64,000 nt of DNA from Paenibacillus sp. CF384 (GTDB taxonomy: Bacteria; Bacillota; Bacilli; Paenibacillales; Paenibacillaceae): positions 248,001-312,000 of the forward strand of contig NZ_FNNV01000004.1 in assembly GCF_900106745.1 (NCBI RefSeq). Reading direction: 5' to 3'. Both the position numbers and the translations under genes were made by a program. This document shows, in pieces, positions 55,557-64,000 of this stretch. The first letter of the stretch is position 1. Every line of letters starts with the position of its first letter. The notes beneath the pieces are model-generated. The model saw only the letters and a program-made list of their open reading frames with translations, did not search any database and had not been told where the DNA came from.

Positions 55557-57332
55557 TTAAGCCTCCATCTTCTGCGCCGAATACAGCTTGTAATACCGGC
55601 CGCGCCGCGCGAGCAGCTCGTCATGCGAGCCGCTTTCGGCGATGCCTTTGTCAGCAACGTACATGATGCGGTCGCAGTTCTTCACCGTAGAGAGACGGTG
55701 CGCGATGATGAACGACGTGCGTCCCTTCAGCAATTCGTTCAACCCCATCTGCACCAGACGCTCGGTCTGCGCATCGATGGACGAAGTTGCCTCATCGAGA
55801 ATGAGGATGCGCGGGTTCGCCAGCAGCGTGCGAGCGAAGGAGATGAGCTGCCGTTGACCCTGGGAGAGCTTCGAGCCGCGCTCGTTCACCTCGGTCATAT
55901 AGCCCTTCTCGAACTCGCGGATAAATTCATCCGCGCAGACGGCCTTGGCAGCAGCGATAACTTCTTCCTCGGTAGCATCGAGCTTGCCGTAGCGGATATT
56001 ATCCAGAATCGTGCCGGAGAAGATGAAGCTGTCCTGCAGCATAATCCCCATCTGACTGCGCAGCGATTTAAGCTTGATTTGCGCAATATCATGACCGTCA
56101 ATGCGAATCTGTCCGCCTGTGATGTTGTAGAAACGCGAGATCAGATTGACTACTGTCGTCTTGCCTGCACCTGTCGGACCGACGAGCGCGATGCTTTCGC
56201 CTGCTTTGACATCGAACGAAAGGTTCCGCAGAATGTCATGTCCCGGTTCGTAAGCGAAGGTTACGTCATCGAAGGTCACCCTCCCTTGAATAGGCGGCAA
56301 TTCCTTCGCATCCTTGACGTCGCTGACGGTCACCGGCTCATCCAATGTCTCGAAGATACGCTCCAAGTAGGCGACGGAGTTGATGAAGCTGTTGTACAAG
56401 TTCGAGATATTCAGGATCGGCTGCCAGAAGCGCGACGCGTAGCTGCTCATCGCGAGGATGACGCCGAACGTTACCTCTTCCGGTCCGAGTGCCAGCAGAC
56501 CTACGAAGTAGATCGCTGTAGTTACCGTCGTCGCCAGGTTATCGACCGAGAACGGAACCAGGAAGTTGAGATACATCGTTCTCATCCATGCACTGCGGTA
56601 GTTGGTGGACAGCCGTGTGAAGATGCCTTCATTATGCTGCTCACGAGTGAAGATTTGGGTGACGCGAATGCCGCTGATGCTCTCTTGCAAGTAAGCATTC
56701 AAGTTGGAGCTTTTGTTCGATACCGATTGCCATGCACGGCGCTGCTTGGTCTTGATCAGCATGATGATGCCAAGGAAGACAGGCAGACCGCCCAGAATGA
56801 CAAAAGACAGCTTTACATCAACAGCGAACATAAAGATGGCAATGAAGAGCAGATTCATAATTTCTAGGATTAAGTTGATGATCCCGTTGGATAGCACATC
56901 CGACACGGAGTTGACGTAGTTGACGACCCGTATGAGAATCTTGCCCTGCGGGCGATCGTCATAATATTGGAACGGCAGCTCTTGCAAGTGCTTGAACAAG
57001 TCCGTTCGGATATCGAAGATGATATCCTGCCCGACGCTCGTCATCATACGCGAGCGAATCGTGGCCAAGATAACGCTGACGACGATGGTGGCCAGTGTAA
57101 GCAGCGACCAGAAGACAAGCCCTTGATGATCCTTAGCCGGAATCGTGACGTCGACGACATGCTGCATAATGAGAGGCGCGGAGAGCGCGATACCGGCTGA
57201 CAAAGCGCTAAGCACAAACGCGATAATCATCGGCTTCTGCTGCCTTCTAATGTAGACCAGCGCCCGCCGGAAATGTCGGATATTAAACGGTGACTCCAAA
57301 TTCTCGTCGATATCGAACTTATTTCTAGCCAT
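55557..57332 (-). CDS. ABC exporter half (ATPase plus permease), catalytic-glutamate subunit
   Basis: A 591-residue type IV exporter subunit: six membrane segments (to about 330), then an ATPase domain with Walker A (VGPTGAGKTTVVNL near 378), signature LSQGQRQLISFARTLL near 478 and Walker B ILILDEATSSID, which keeps the catalytic Glu. It pairs with the gene at 57325, which it overlaps by 8 bases. The pair resembles BmrCD/YheIH-type multidrug exporters. Transported compound unknown; lipids, drugs or peptides are possible. Confidence 0.9.
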   Translation of the reverse strand: MARNKFDIDENLESPFNIRHFRRALVYIRRQQKPMIIAFVLSALSAGIALSAPLIMQHVVDVTIPAKDHQGLVFWSLLTLATIVVSVILATIRSRMMTSVGQDIIFDIRTDLFKHLQELPFQYYDDRPQGKILIRVVNYVNSVSDVLSNGIINLILEIMNLLFIAIFMFAVDVKLSFVILGGLPVFLGIIMLIKTKQRRAWQSVSNKSSNLNAYLQESISGIRVTQIFTREQHNEGIFTRLSTNYRSAWMRTMYLNFLVPFSVDNLATTVTTAIYFVGLLALGPEEVTFGVILAMSSYASRFWQPILNISNLYNSFINSVAYLERIFETLDEPVTVSDVKDAKELPPIQGRVTFDDVTFAYEPGHDILRNLSFDVKAGESIALVGPTGAGKTTVVNLISRFYNITGGQIRIDGHDIAQIKLKSLRSQMGIMLQDSFIFSGTILDNIRYGKLDATEEEVIAAAKAVCADEFIREFEKGYMTEVNERGSKLSQGQRQLISFARTLLANPRILILDEATSSIDAQTERLVQMGLNELLKGRTSFIIAHRLSTVKNCDRIMYVADKGIAESGSHDELLARRGRYYKLYSAQKMEA

Positions 57333-59097
57333 GAGCGATCGCCCCCCTTCCGATGCCTTCGATCTGCAGCTTGAATACGTCGTAATAGTAACCGCGCTTA
57401 GCTAGAAGCTCGGCGTGCGTGCCTTCTTCAATGACACGTCCATTGTCCAAAATAAGAATGCGGTCAGCCTGCGACGTCGTGGATACCCGCTGAGCGATGA
57501 TAATCTTCGTACATGGGAAGTCCAGCTCGCGCAGACTCTTCTGAATATGCTCTTCCGTCTCTAAATCGACTGCGGATGTCGTATCGTCGAGAATCAGAAT
57601 CGGAGGCTGTACGGCCAAAGCCCGAGCCAAGGCGATACGCTGCTTCTGACCGCCGGACAATCCGACGCCGCGTTCACCGACGACGGTATTGTAGCCTTCC
57701 GGCATTTTGCGAATGAAATCTTGGGCAGCTGCAAGCTCGGCGAACTTGAAGACATCCTCTTCCGGTATATCCGGATTGCTGTAGGCAATGTTGCCGTCGA
57801 TCGTATCGGAGAACAGCAGGACATCCTGTGTTGCGATGCCGATATTGCCGCGCAGCTCGTCGAGCTCAAGCTTACGCACATCCTTGCCGTCCACCAAGAC
57901 GCGGCCTTTCGTAATGTCATAGAAGCGTGGGATGAGGTTGATTAGCGTCGTTTTCCCGGATCCCGTCGCACCCATGATGGCGATTGTCTCACCGGGCTCA
58001 ATCGTGAAGTTAATGTCTTCCAGCACCGTCACGCTGTCATACTTAAAGCTCACATGCTCGAACTGAATGCGGCCGTTATAACGCCGCTTAACTGTGCCGC
58101 TGTTGTGATTGTTGACGATTTCCGGATGCGCGTAATAGACTTCAATGATCTTGGTAAGGCTCGCGAAGAAACGCTGAATATCATTGATAATGATGCCAAT
58201 GCTGCGCATCGGGTTGGATAGTCCCCATACGAGCGCGGAGAAAGCCGAGAATTCCCCGAATGTAATCCGTCCGTTCATGACGAACAGACCTCCTGCCAGC
58301 ATCAGAATAACGCTGAATCCCTGAGAGAAGATCTCCAAGTAGGGGAAATAGTCCAGCCAAACCAAGGCCGCTTTCTTATTGGCCGTAGAATAGTTCACGC
58401 TTTTCTCCGTGAATTTGTTGATTTCGAATTCCTCGCGCGCGAACGCTTTGACCACGCGATTACCCGCGATATTTTCCTGAGTCGTCGTATTCAGCTGCGA
58501 GAGGCGCTCTCTAAGATCCACATACATCGGACGTACGCGTCTGGCGAATATGAAGGCTACAATCCCAATCGGAGGCGACAGGATGAGCAGCCACCAAGTC
58601 AGTTCTGCGTCGATATAGAAGAAATACACCACTGCCGCAATAAATACCGTTAGCGACTCGATGATCGTTTTGATGATCCACGCCAAGGAATGCCGGACCA
58701 TCTCGAGGTCGCCTGTCATCTTGGTCATGAGATCCCCGGTACGATTGCGATCGTAGTACTTCATGTCCTGGCCTTGGATCTTGTTATACAGGTAGATCCG
58801 GACGCGATAAAGCATGTTCTGCGAAGCTCGTTCATACAGCAAGGTCGTACAATAGGCCAGGCTCGTGCGAAGCAAGGAAAACCCGATCATCCCCAAGCAA
58901 AGGCCGATCAGCAGCCCTCGTTTGTCCGTCAGATTACTTGCTGCATCATTGCCAGCGATGAAGAGATCGACAATTCGCTGTCCAATGTAAGGATTAATAA
59001 TGGTGAGCGAGGAACCCACCACCGATAGGCATAATGCGAAAATATAACGCGCTCGATCACCTATCAGATTGTGCCAAAGCCACTTGAATTGAAACAT
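57325..59097 (-). CDS. ABC exporter half (ATPase plus permease), degenerate-site subunit
   Basis: About 590 residues: six membrane segments, then an ATPase with Walker A (MGATGSGKTTLINL near 384), signature VGLSGGQKQRIALARAL and Walker B ILILDDTTSAVD, in which Asp replaces the catalytic Glu. This is the usual mark of the degenerate half in heterodimeric exporters. The start is set at ATG 59097 (MFQFKWLWHN), because this N terminus is typical; the frame extends to 59127. A near-consensus promoter lies about 95-120 bases upstream. Confidence 0.9.
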   Translation of the reverse strand: MFQFKWLWHNLIGDRARYIFALCLSVVGSSLTIINPYIGQRIVDLFIAGNDAASNLTDKRGLLIGLCLGMIGFSLLRTSLAYCTTLLYERASQNMLYRVRIYLYNKIQGQDMKYYDRNRTGDLMTKMTGDLEMVRHSLAWIIKTIIESLTVFIAAVVYFFYIDAELTWWLLILSPPIGIVAFIFARRVRPMYVDLRERLSQLNTTTQENIAGNRVVKAFAREEFEINKFTEKSVNYSTANKKAALVWLDYFPYLEIFSQGFSVILMLAGGLFVMNGRITFGEFSAFSALVWGLSNPMRSIGIIINDIQRFFASLTKIIEVYYAHPEIVNNHNSGTVKRRYNGRIQFEHVSFKYDSVTVLEDINFTIEPGETIAIMGATGSGKTTLINLIPRFYDITKGRVLVDGKDVRKLELDELRGNIGIATQDVLLFSDTIDGNIAYSNPDIPEEDVFKFAELAAAQDFIRKMPEGYNTVVGERGVGLSGGQKQRIALARALAVQPPILILDDTTSAVDLETEEHIQKSLRELDFPCTKIIIAQRVSTTSQADRILILDNGRVIEEGTHAELLAKRGYYYDVFKLQIEGIGRGAIAHG

Positions 59098-59190
59098 GTG
59101 ATCACCGACTTCTGTAAGTTTCTGCATTTTGAGGTTCCGAATATCGCCTTACTCCAGTTAGGGCAGTTCTCCGGTCAAAAAACTATGGAA

Positions 59191-59217
59191 ATTATAACAC
59201 AAATAGTTGGAAATCAA
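59191..59217 (-). promoter_or_regulatory. Promoter of the ABC exporter operon
   Basis: On the minus strand TTGATT (59212-59217) is followed 15 bases later by TATAAT (59191-59196). The -10 is perfect; the spacing is a little short. Apart from this, the 405 bases between 59098 and 59502 show no gene. Confidence 0.45.
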
Positions 59218-59502
59218 GTGAAAAAATTATTCGTTTTGGGACTCTCTGTCAGTATGTGAGAGATCAGGGAAGCGAATGCATCGGTCATTCTTATGGAAAA
59301 TTTTAAATAATCGCCAAGGATAATGGAAGAAAATGTCGAATAGGAACAACTTGTCGAGCTTCGCGACTTCTTGTCCGAATGGACGAATGGAACGATGTTG
59401 AAACTACGCGCCCGATCTTCCGTAATCCAGATTAAGGAAACGGAAATATGTTGCGATCAAGCCGCGTACATTGGAATGAACCTGGATGGAGGAGCATGGT
59501 CG

Positions 59503-60240
59503 ATGGGAACTAAATTCGTGAAGCTGCTGGGTATGATCGTGGTCATCGCGGCTGTGAATATTGCGGTATTTTCGCCCGGCTTTATAGGTACCAAGATCGG
59601 AGAGCGTCCGCTCGAGTCGGCTCTCGGAGTCACCTTGCTTCTTGCAAGTGGCATAGCGCTTCTATATGGAAGCTACCTGCTGCTGTTTAAGCAGCAGGAG
59701 TCGATTCCGCTCAAGCAGCTTCAAACGCGAGAAGACTTCGAGGAGGCGCTCATGCGGTATCGACGAGTGAAAGTGCTGCAGGAGGATATGGCTTACGCCT
59801 TGGATCAGATGGAACGGATGAATAAGCGGCAGGATACGTTGTTGAACGTTCTTGGGCAGCGATTCGATCCGAATGAGCTCAGCTACAAGAAATTCGCTTC
59901 TGTGACCCGGGAGGTTGAGAAATTATTTTACCTGAATGTAAGAAGTATCTTGAATCGGCTGCAAATGTTCGACGAATCGGAGCTTCAGCATGCCGGTGGA
60001 GGTCGGAAGCCTTCCCGAATATCTCCGGAGCTGCTCCAAGTGAGGGCGGGGATCGTGGGCGAACAGCTGACATTCGTCAAGCAATCGCTGGAGTCGAACG
60101 AAGAGATGTTGATTAAGCTGGATAAACTGCTGCTTGAAATTTCGCGCTTGGACAGCTTCGAGCCGAGTGAGATCGATCAGATGCCATGCATGCAAGAGAT
60201 CGATTCGTTAATCAAGCAGACTAAATATTACAAACAGTGA
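59503..60240 (+). CDS. Membrane protein with two N-terminal helices and coiled-coil domain
   Basis: A 245-residue protein. Residues 6-28 (VKLLGMIVVIAAVNIAVF) and 40-62 (LESALGVTLLLASGIALLYG) are membrane helices; residues 75-245 are charged and helical, probably coiled coil, in the cytoplasm. No family was recognised. ATG at 59503 is chosen because GGAGGAG lies at 59488; the frame opens earlier at 59371. It overlaps the next frame's GTG by four bases and is the first gene of the VWA-TelA operon. Confidence 0.72.
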   Translation: MGTKFVKLLGMIVVIAAVNIAVFSPGFIGTKIGERPLESALGVTLLLASGIALLYGSYLLLFKQQESIPLKQLQTREDFEEALMRYRRVKVLQEDMAYALDQMERMNKRQDTLLNVLGQRFDPNELSYKKFASVTREVEKLFYLNVRSILNRLQMFDESELQHAGGGRKPSRISPELLQVRAGIVGEQLTFVKQSLESNEEMLIKLDKLLLEISRLDSFEPSEIDQMPCMQEIDSLIKQTKYYKQ

Positions 60241-60251
60241 GAGGTGCGGTT

Positions 60252-61940
60252 ATGTCCAAACAGAGCAAGTTTTTGGTGATATCGATTTTGGTCTTGGGTC
60301 TCGTATTCGTCCTCGTCTATTACGGCATTAATCTGACCTCGAACTTAGGGAAGTCCAAAGCGGAAGTCACTTCCGAGAACGCCGGCAAGCAGCTAAGCAA
60401 TTTGTACGAAGATATTTCCGTCACGACCGCGGAGCCGGTGAAAGGGCAGATCGATCTGGATCCCATCGACGTCGCCGCATCGCTGCCGGACATCTCCAAA
60501 TTCCCGATTACGGTGAACAGCACGACCAATCAATTCGTAGAGATCTTCTCCTCCACGGAGAAATCGGGAACCGGCGTTGACGGCTGGTTAACCGAAGTCG
60601 CAACGGAATTCAACAATGCCGGGATCGAAGTGAATGGCCAGCCCGCCTCTGTGAAAATCCGCAACATCGCCTCTGGGACGGCGACCGATTATATTAAGAC
60701 CGGTAAATATGTTCCGGACGCGTTCACGCCATCCAATGAGTTATGGGGCAAGATGGCGGAAGCCAGCGGCGTCAAGACGCAGCTTATCGCACCGCGACTC
60801 GTCGGCAATGTGCCGGGCATCGTCATTGCTAAAGCCAAGTACGATGCCTTGGTCGATAAATACGGCTCGGTCAACGTCAAAACCGTTACCGAAGCCATTG
60901 CGAACAATGAGTTCTCGATGGGGTACACCGATCCTTTTGCCAGCTCGACCGGACTTAACTTTCTCGTAACCGCACTTCATACCTTCGATAATGCCAATAG
61001 CTTGAGCGATAAAGCGGTTCAAGGGTTCGAGAAGTTTCAAGCGAACGTGCCGTTCATCGCTTCTACTACCTTGCAGATGCGAGACGCAGCCAAGTCAGGC
61101 ATGCTGGACGGTTTCGTGCTTGAATATCAGACCTTCGTCAACGCCGCGGAATTGAAGAGCGGCTATGTATTTACGCCGTTCGGTGTTCGACATGACAGTC
61201 CGTTGTTCGCTCTGGGGGATCTTCCACAAGAGAAAATCGACATCATCAAGAAATTTGCGGAATTCGTGACCCAAGACAAATACCAACAGATGGCGAAGGA
61301 CAAAGGATTCAACCAGCTTGAAGAGTACAAATCCGAGCTGGCTGTCATGGACGGCGCAACGCTGACTTCCGCTCAGAAGCTGTGGAAAGAGAAGAAGAAC
61401 GGAAGCAAACCGATTTCAGCCGTATTCGTTACCGATATTTCCGGAAGTATGGACGGAGAGCCGCTAGCCCGCCTCAAGGAATCGCTGCTTAAAGGGCAGA
61501 AGTATCTCGGCCGCGACAACAGCATCGGACTCGTCTCGTACTCCAGCGACGTAACCATCGATGTGCCGATCGGCAAATACGATGCGATTCAACAATCATT
61601 GTTCGTGGGAGCCGTGAACAATCTGCAATCCAGCGGCGGAACGGCGACCTTCGATGGCATCATCGTCGCACTCAAGATGCTGCAAGACCAATTGCTTGTT
61701 AATCCGAATACGAAGCCTGTTATCTTCGTCCTAAGCGATGGGGAGACGAACGAAGGCCATTCGCTCAACGATATCAAAGAGCTGGTCGAAATCTACAAAG
61801 TTCCGATCTACACCATCGGCTACAATGCCAACATCAAAGCGCTTCAAAGCATATCGAGCATTAACGAGGCAGCAAGCATCAACGCCGATACAGATGACGT
61901 TGTCTACAAGATCGGCAACCTTCTCAACGTTCAAATGTAA
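60252..61940 (+). CDS. Membrane-anchored fusion of solute-binding-like domain and VWA domain
   Basis: A 562-residue protein with an N-terminal signal anchor (FLVISILVLGLVFVLVYYG). Residues about 85-365 resemble an extracellular solute-binding protein (VEIFSSTEKSGT; KIRNIASGTATDYIKTGKYV; IANNEFSMGYTDPFASSTGL). Residues about 385-562 are a von Willebrand A domain with a complete MIDAS: VTDISGSMDGE near 393 (DxSxS), SSGGTATFDG and LSDGETNEG. It should lie outside the membrane. ATG at 60252 follows AGAGGTG. It is likely to work with the TelA-like protein encoded 29 bases downstream; ligand unknown. Confidence 0.85.
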   Translation: MSKQSKFLVISILVLGLVFVLVYYGINLTSNLGKSKAEVTSENAGKQLSNLYEDISVTTAEPVKGQIDLDPIDVAASLPDISKFPITVNSTTNQFVEIFSSTEKSGTGVDGWLTEVATEFNNAGIEVNGQPASVKIRNIASGTATDYIKTGKYVPDAFTPSNELWGKMAEASGVKTQLIAPRLVGNVPGIVIAKAKYDALVDKYGSVNVKTVTEAIANNEFSMGYTDPFASSTGLNFLVTALHTFDNANSLSDKAVQGFEKFQANVPFIASTTLQMRDAAKSGMLDGFVLEYQTFVNAAELKSGYVFTPFGVRHDSPLFALGDLPQEKIDIIKKFAEFVTQDKYQQMAKDKGFNQLEEYKSELAVMDGATLTSAQKLWKEKKNGSKPISAVFVTDISGSMDGEPLARLKESLLKGQKYLGRDNSIGLVSYSSDVTIDVPIGKYDAIQQSLFVGAVNNLQSSGGTATFDGIIVALKMLQDQLLVNPNTKPVIFVLSDGETNEGHSLNDIKELVEIYKVPIYTIGYNANIKALQSISSINEAASINADTDDVVYKIGNLLNVQM

Positions 61941-61969
61941 GGGAATGCCCAACCTAAAGGAGGAATTCG

Positions 61970-63109
61970 ATGTCATTCTCGATGGAAGTCGCAAGCCCAG
62001 AGCAAATTAAGCAGGTAATCGAGCAAGAGGTGAAGCCGGTCCCCGAAGAGATCGCTAAACTCAAGGAAATCGCAGATAACAACGTATCTACAATCATGGC
62101 TTTAGACACGGAATCGCTCGAGAAACGCAAGGAGATTCTCACGTCCATCGACTCATTCGGGCTGAACACGATGAAATCATCCTCAGATAAGAATTCGCTG
62201 CTCCAAGTGTCAGTCGGCAATCTCTCCAAGACGGGCGATGACGGCGGGCAGGTTGCCAAAGGATTATCCGAGCTTCACACGCAGCTGAAGGATTTGGACC
62301 CGAGTGTCGTGGATTTTGCGAAGACTGGATTTCTGGGCAAGTTATTTAATCCGTTACGCGCTTACTTTCTTAAATATCAGAAGGCCGATGCGGTTATCGC
62401 CGACATCGTGGTCTCCTTGGATAAGGGGAAAATGACGCTCAAGAACGATAATACGACACTTGAGATCGAGCAGCAGACGCTTCGCGAGTTGACCAAGAAG
62501 CTTCAGAAGGAAATTCAGCTTGGCATGTTGATGGATGAATCCATCGCCACGCAAATCGCTGAAGCGACAGCCCGTAATGAAGATCCCGATAAGATTCGTT
62601 TTATTACGGAGGAAGTCTTGTTTCCCTTGCGCCAGCGCGTCATGGACCTGCAGCAGATGCTGGTCGTCAATCAACAGGGAATCATGGCCATCGAAGTCGT
62701 CATCCGCAACAACAAGGAGCTCATTCGCGGTGTTGATAGAGCGAAGAATGTGACCATATCGGCACTGCGAATTTCCGTTACGGTCGCCAGCGCCCTCTAT
62801 AATCAGAAGATCGTATTGAAAAAGATCGAACTGCTGAACCAAACGACCAACGAGTTAATCGCAGGCACTTCCCGCATGTTGAAGGAGCAGGGAGCAGAGA
62901 TTCACAAGCAGGCGCTTAATGCGAGCATCTCCGTAGACACGCTGAAGCAAGCATTCACGGATGTCCTTGCTGCGCTGGATTCGATCAGCACGTACAAGAA
63001 GGAAGCTCTCCCCAAAATGCGCGAAACGATCGGTCAATTCCGTGATCTGGCAGACGAAGGCGAGAAGCAGATTCAGCGGCTGGAGAAAGGGCAGAAGCTC
63101 GGGATTTAA
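61970..63109 (+). CDS. Toxic anion resistance protein TelA family
   Basis: A 379-residue soluble, helical protein of the TelA/KlaA/YceH family, recognised from FGLNTMKSSSDKNSLL near 62, LFNPLRAYFLKYQKADAVI near 123 and RNNKELIRGVDRAKNVTISA near 246. Family members are linked to tellurite or envelope-stress tolerance; the mechanism is unknown. AAAGGAGGAATTCG precedes ATG 61970. Third gene of its operon, closed by a strong terminator. Association with VWA proteins is common for this family, which supports an envelope-stress complex. Confidence 0.88.
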   Translation: MSFSMEVASPEQIKQVIEQEVKPVPEEIAKLKEIADNNVSTIMALDTESLEKRKEILTSIDSFGLNTMKSSSDKNSLLQVSVGNLSKTGDDGGQVAKGLSELHTQLKDLDPSVVDFAKTGFLGKLFNPLRAYFLKYQKADAVIADIVVSLDKGKMTLKNDNTTLEIEQQTLRELTKKLQKEIQLGMLMDESIATQIAEATARNEDPDKIRFITEEVLFPLRQRVMDLQQMLVVNQQGIMAIEVVIRNNKELIRGVDRAKNVTISALRISVTVASALYNQKIVLKKIELLNQTTNELIAGTSRMLKEQGAEIHKQALNASISVDTLKQAFTDVLAALDSISTYKKEALPKMRETIGQFRDLADEGEKQIQRLEKGQKLGI

Positions 63110-63113
63110 TACA

Positions 63114-63171
63114 AAAGAAGAGGCTATCCTCAAGGTCGAGTTTGCGACTGGAGGATGAGCCTCTTCTTTGT
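63114..63171. terminator. Bidirectional terminator between telA-like and regulator genes
   Basis: AAAGAAGAGGCT at 63114-63125 pairs with AGCCTCTTCTTT at 63158-63169, with inner CCTC/GAGG. T-rich on both outer sides, so it serves both convergent genes. Confidence 0.85.
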
Positions 63172-63180
63172 TTGCGTGTG

Positions 63181-63738
63181 CTATAGATACTCCTGTTCCA
63201 AATCCTCTTCCGACCCGGTGTATACGGAGATGAGGACGATGCTGATACCATCGCTGACATTGGTTACTCTATGGGGAGTGGAGGCGTTCCAGCTGAAGGA
63301 GTCGCCTGCTTCCAGAACGGCTGAATCCTCGCCTTGCTCGGCAATGATTTTCCCTTGGATCACGAGATGAGACTCCTCGCCTTTATGGGCATGGGGGGCT
63401 GCTCCCGTAGAGGCGCCGGGCGGAAGCTCAACAAGCATCATTCGCATCCCTCTAGTCGAACTTAGGTGCTCGACCTTCAGCTTCTCTATGCCGCTTGTCG
63501 TTACGTTGCGGTCATCTTTGCGGACGATCGTCATGCGTTCGTCCTTCTTCATGAGCAAATAAGTTAAAGGTACGCTCAGCGCCGAAGCGATGTTATCCAG
63601 CGTTGATATCGAAGGAGACGTTTTATTCGTTTCGACTTGGCTCATGAAGCCTTGCGACAAACCGGTTTCTTCACAGATTTGGGCGATCGTGATGTTCTTG
63701 CGTTTGCGTATTGCGCGAATGGTGGAACCGATGTCCAT
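63181..63738 (-). CDS. XRE-family regulator with C-terminal cupin domain
   Basis: A 185-residue regulator. Residues 4-60 are a helix-turn-helix (IAQICEETGLSQGFMSQVE and PSISTLDNIASALSVPLTYL), and residues 110-180 a cupin sensor with HAHKGEESHLVIQG and EAGDSFSWNASTPHRV. PuuR-type relatives respond to polyamines or other small molecules. ATG at 63738 follows AGGTGA; the frame extends to 63747. Palindromic sites in front of it and in front of the divergent hydrolase gene suggest it regulates both. Confidence 0.9.
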   Translation of the reverse strand: MDIGSTIRAIRKRKNITIAQICEETGLSQGFMSQVETNKTSPSISTLDNIASALSVPLTYLLMKKDERMTIVRKDDRNVTTSGIEKLKVEHLSSTRGMRMMLVELPPGASTGAAPHAHKGEESHLVIQGKIIAEQGEDSAVLEAGDSFSWNASTPHRVTNVSDGISIVLISVYTGSEEDLEQEYL

Positions 63739-63755
63739 CAGAATCACCTGCCTAT

Positions 63756-63769
63756 AAATATTAGTAATA
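63756..63769. promoter_or_regulatory. Operator-like palindrome, copy 1
   Basis: AAATATTAGTAATA contains the palindrome TATTA-G-TAATA. It lies 18 bases before the regulator start, in a position suited to autoregulation. Its inverted copy is at 63853-63866. Confidence 0.6.
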
Positions 63770-63801
63770 CCGAATATAATTACATATTATCAATAAATTC
63801 A

Positions 63802-63830
63802 TTGACATACTAGTGGAGTGGAGTTATATT
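63802..63830 (+). promoter_or_regulatory. Sigma-A promoter of the alpha/beta hydrolase gene
   Basis: TTGACA at 63802-63807 and TATATT at 63825-63830 with 17 bases between: a near-consensus promoter. Confidence 0.72.
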
Positions 63831-63852
63831 AGCCATATAAAAATTAATTCTT

Positions 63853-63866
63853 TATTACTAATATTT
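63853..63866. promoter_or_regulatory. Operator-like palindrome, copy 2
   Basis: TATTACTAATATTT is the exact reverse complement of copy 1 and again contains an 11-base palindrome. It lies just downstream of the promoter start point and before the GGGAGG ribosome site, so a bound protein would block transcription. Confidence 0.62.
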
Positions 63867-63895
63867 TAGCGAGCTTGATTGGGAGGTTGTTTGAA

Positions 63896-64000
63896 GTGAA
63901 CGCAGCTTACGAATATGATATCCATCTACCGCCTAACAGCGATTCAAGCAAGAAATACCCGGCTATCTTCACCCTTCACGGTAAGGGCTCCAATGAACGG
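63896..64000 (+). CDS. Alpha/beta hydrolase (phospholipase/carboxylesterase-like), 5' end only
   Basis: GTG at 63896 with GGGAGG at 63881 begins 35 codons that run off the window. The segment YDIHLPPNS then KYPAIFTLHGKGSNER has the typical start of an alpha/beta hydrolase, where HGKG is an HGxG-like oxyanion region. It is divergent from the XRE-cupin regulator. The catalytic serine and histidine are outside the window. Confidence 0.65.
   Translation, partial: MNAAYEYDIHLPPNSDSSKKYPAIFTLHGKGSNER

Noticed and set aside
55362-56867. A 501-codon plus-strand open frame
   Set aside because: It lies opposite a clear ABC exporter gene and reads as the Arg/Asp/Leu-rich complement of its codons.

Overview
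The window looks like a chromosomal piece of a Paenibacillus/Cohnella-type member of the Bacillales. Signs are the YerC, GlpP, DagK and RlmD sequences, strong AGGAGG ribosome binding sites with frequent GTG/TTG starts, an lpl/ytc-type sugar transporter with YesM/YesN regulators, and a giant S-layer-homology surface protein. No rRNA or tRNA gene was seen. Family names come from reading motifs by eye; no database search was run.

Layout. (1) 1-6.4 kb is core genome: a DUF47/PiT phosphate transport pair, a YqfQ-like basic protein on the minus strand, YerC-CbiX, DagK and RlmD. (2) 6.6-27.8 kb is a defence island: a complete type I restriction-modification operon (hsdMSR), a free-standing LAGLIDADG endonuclease-like gene, a YgjP-type metallopeptidase, a very AT-rich two-gene unit, a decayed IS3-family transposase, an McrB/McrC pair, two small proteins, and an SF1 helicase with a C-terminal nuclease-like domain. 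(3) 27.9-30.4 kb is AT-rich accessory DNA with a lipoprotein, a secreted trypsin-like protease and a small zinc-finger protein. (4) 30.6-36.7 kb is an lpl/ytc-type ABC importer followed by its own AraC-type response regulator and YesM-type kinase. (5) 36.8-41.1 kb holds two paralogous metallophosphoesterases with the same promoter, flanking an eCIS-effector-like protein and a GNAT acetyltransferase, then glpP. (6) 41.2-47.3 kb is a glycerophosphodiester/glycerol-3-phosphate uptake operon (UgpB-like, HAD phosphatase, UgpC, UgpA, UgpE, UgpQ) behind a leader terminator that looks like a GlpP antitermination target. (7) 47.3-48 kb is intergenic and contains a large palindrome of 50-bp units between twin terminators. 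(8) 48-55.4 kb is one gene for a surface protein of about 2,400 residues with eleven 96-residue repeats. (9) 55.5-59.1 kb is a heterodimeric ABC exporter on the minus strand. (10) 59.5-63.1 kb is an operon of a coiled-coil membrane protein, a solute-binding/VWA fusion and a TelA-family protein. (11) 63.2-64 kb has an XRE-cupin regulator divergent from a truncated alpha/beta hydrolase, with paired palindromic operators.

The strongest candidate for an undescribed system is the AT-rich pair at 15270-18717. One 862-residue protein joins an N6-adenine methyltransferase fold (motif I present, motif IV NPPF/Y replaced by THLP), an HsdS-like target recognition region and a C-terminal histidine-kinase-like module with N and G boxes. 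It is translationally coupled to a protein with an intact receiver domain and an unknown C-terminal domain. This looks like a DNA-sensing two-component device built from restriction-modification parts, sitting between a type I system and McrBC. The ATT start with a good ribosome binding site at 37858, the GlpP-linked phosphodiester salvage cluster and the solute-binding/VWA fusion are the next most interesting points.
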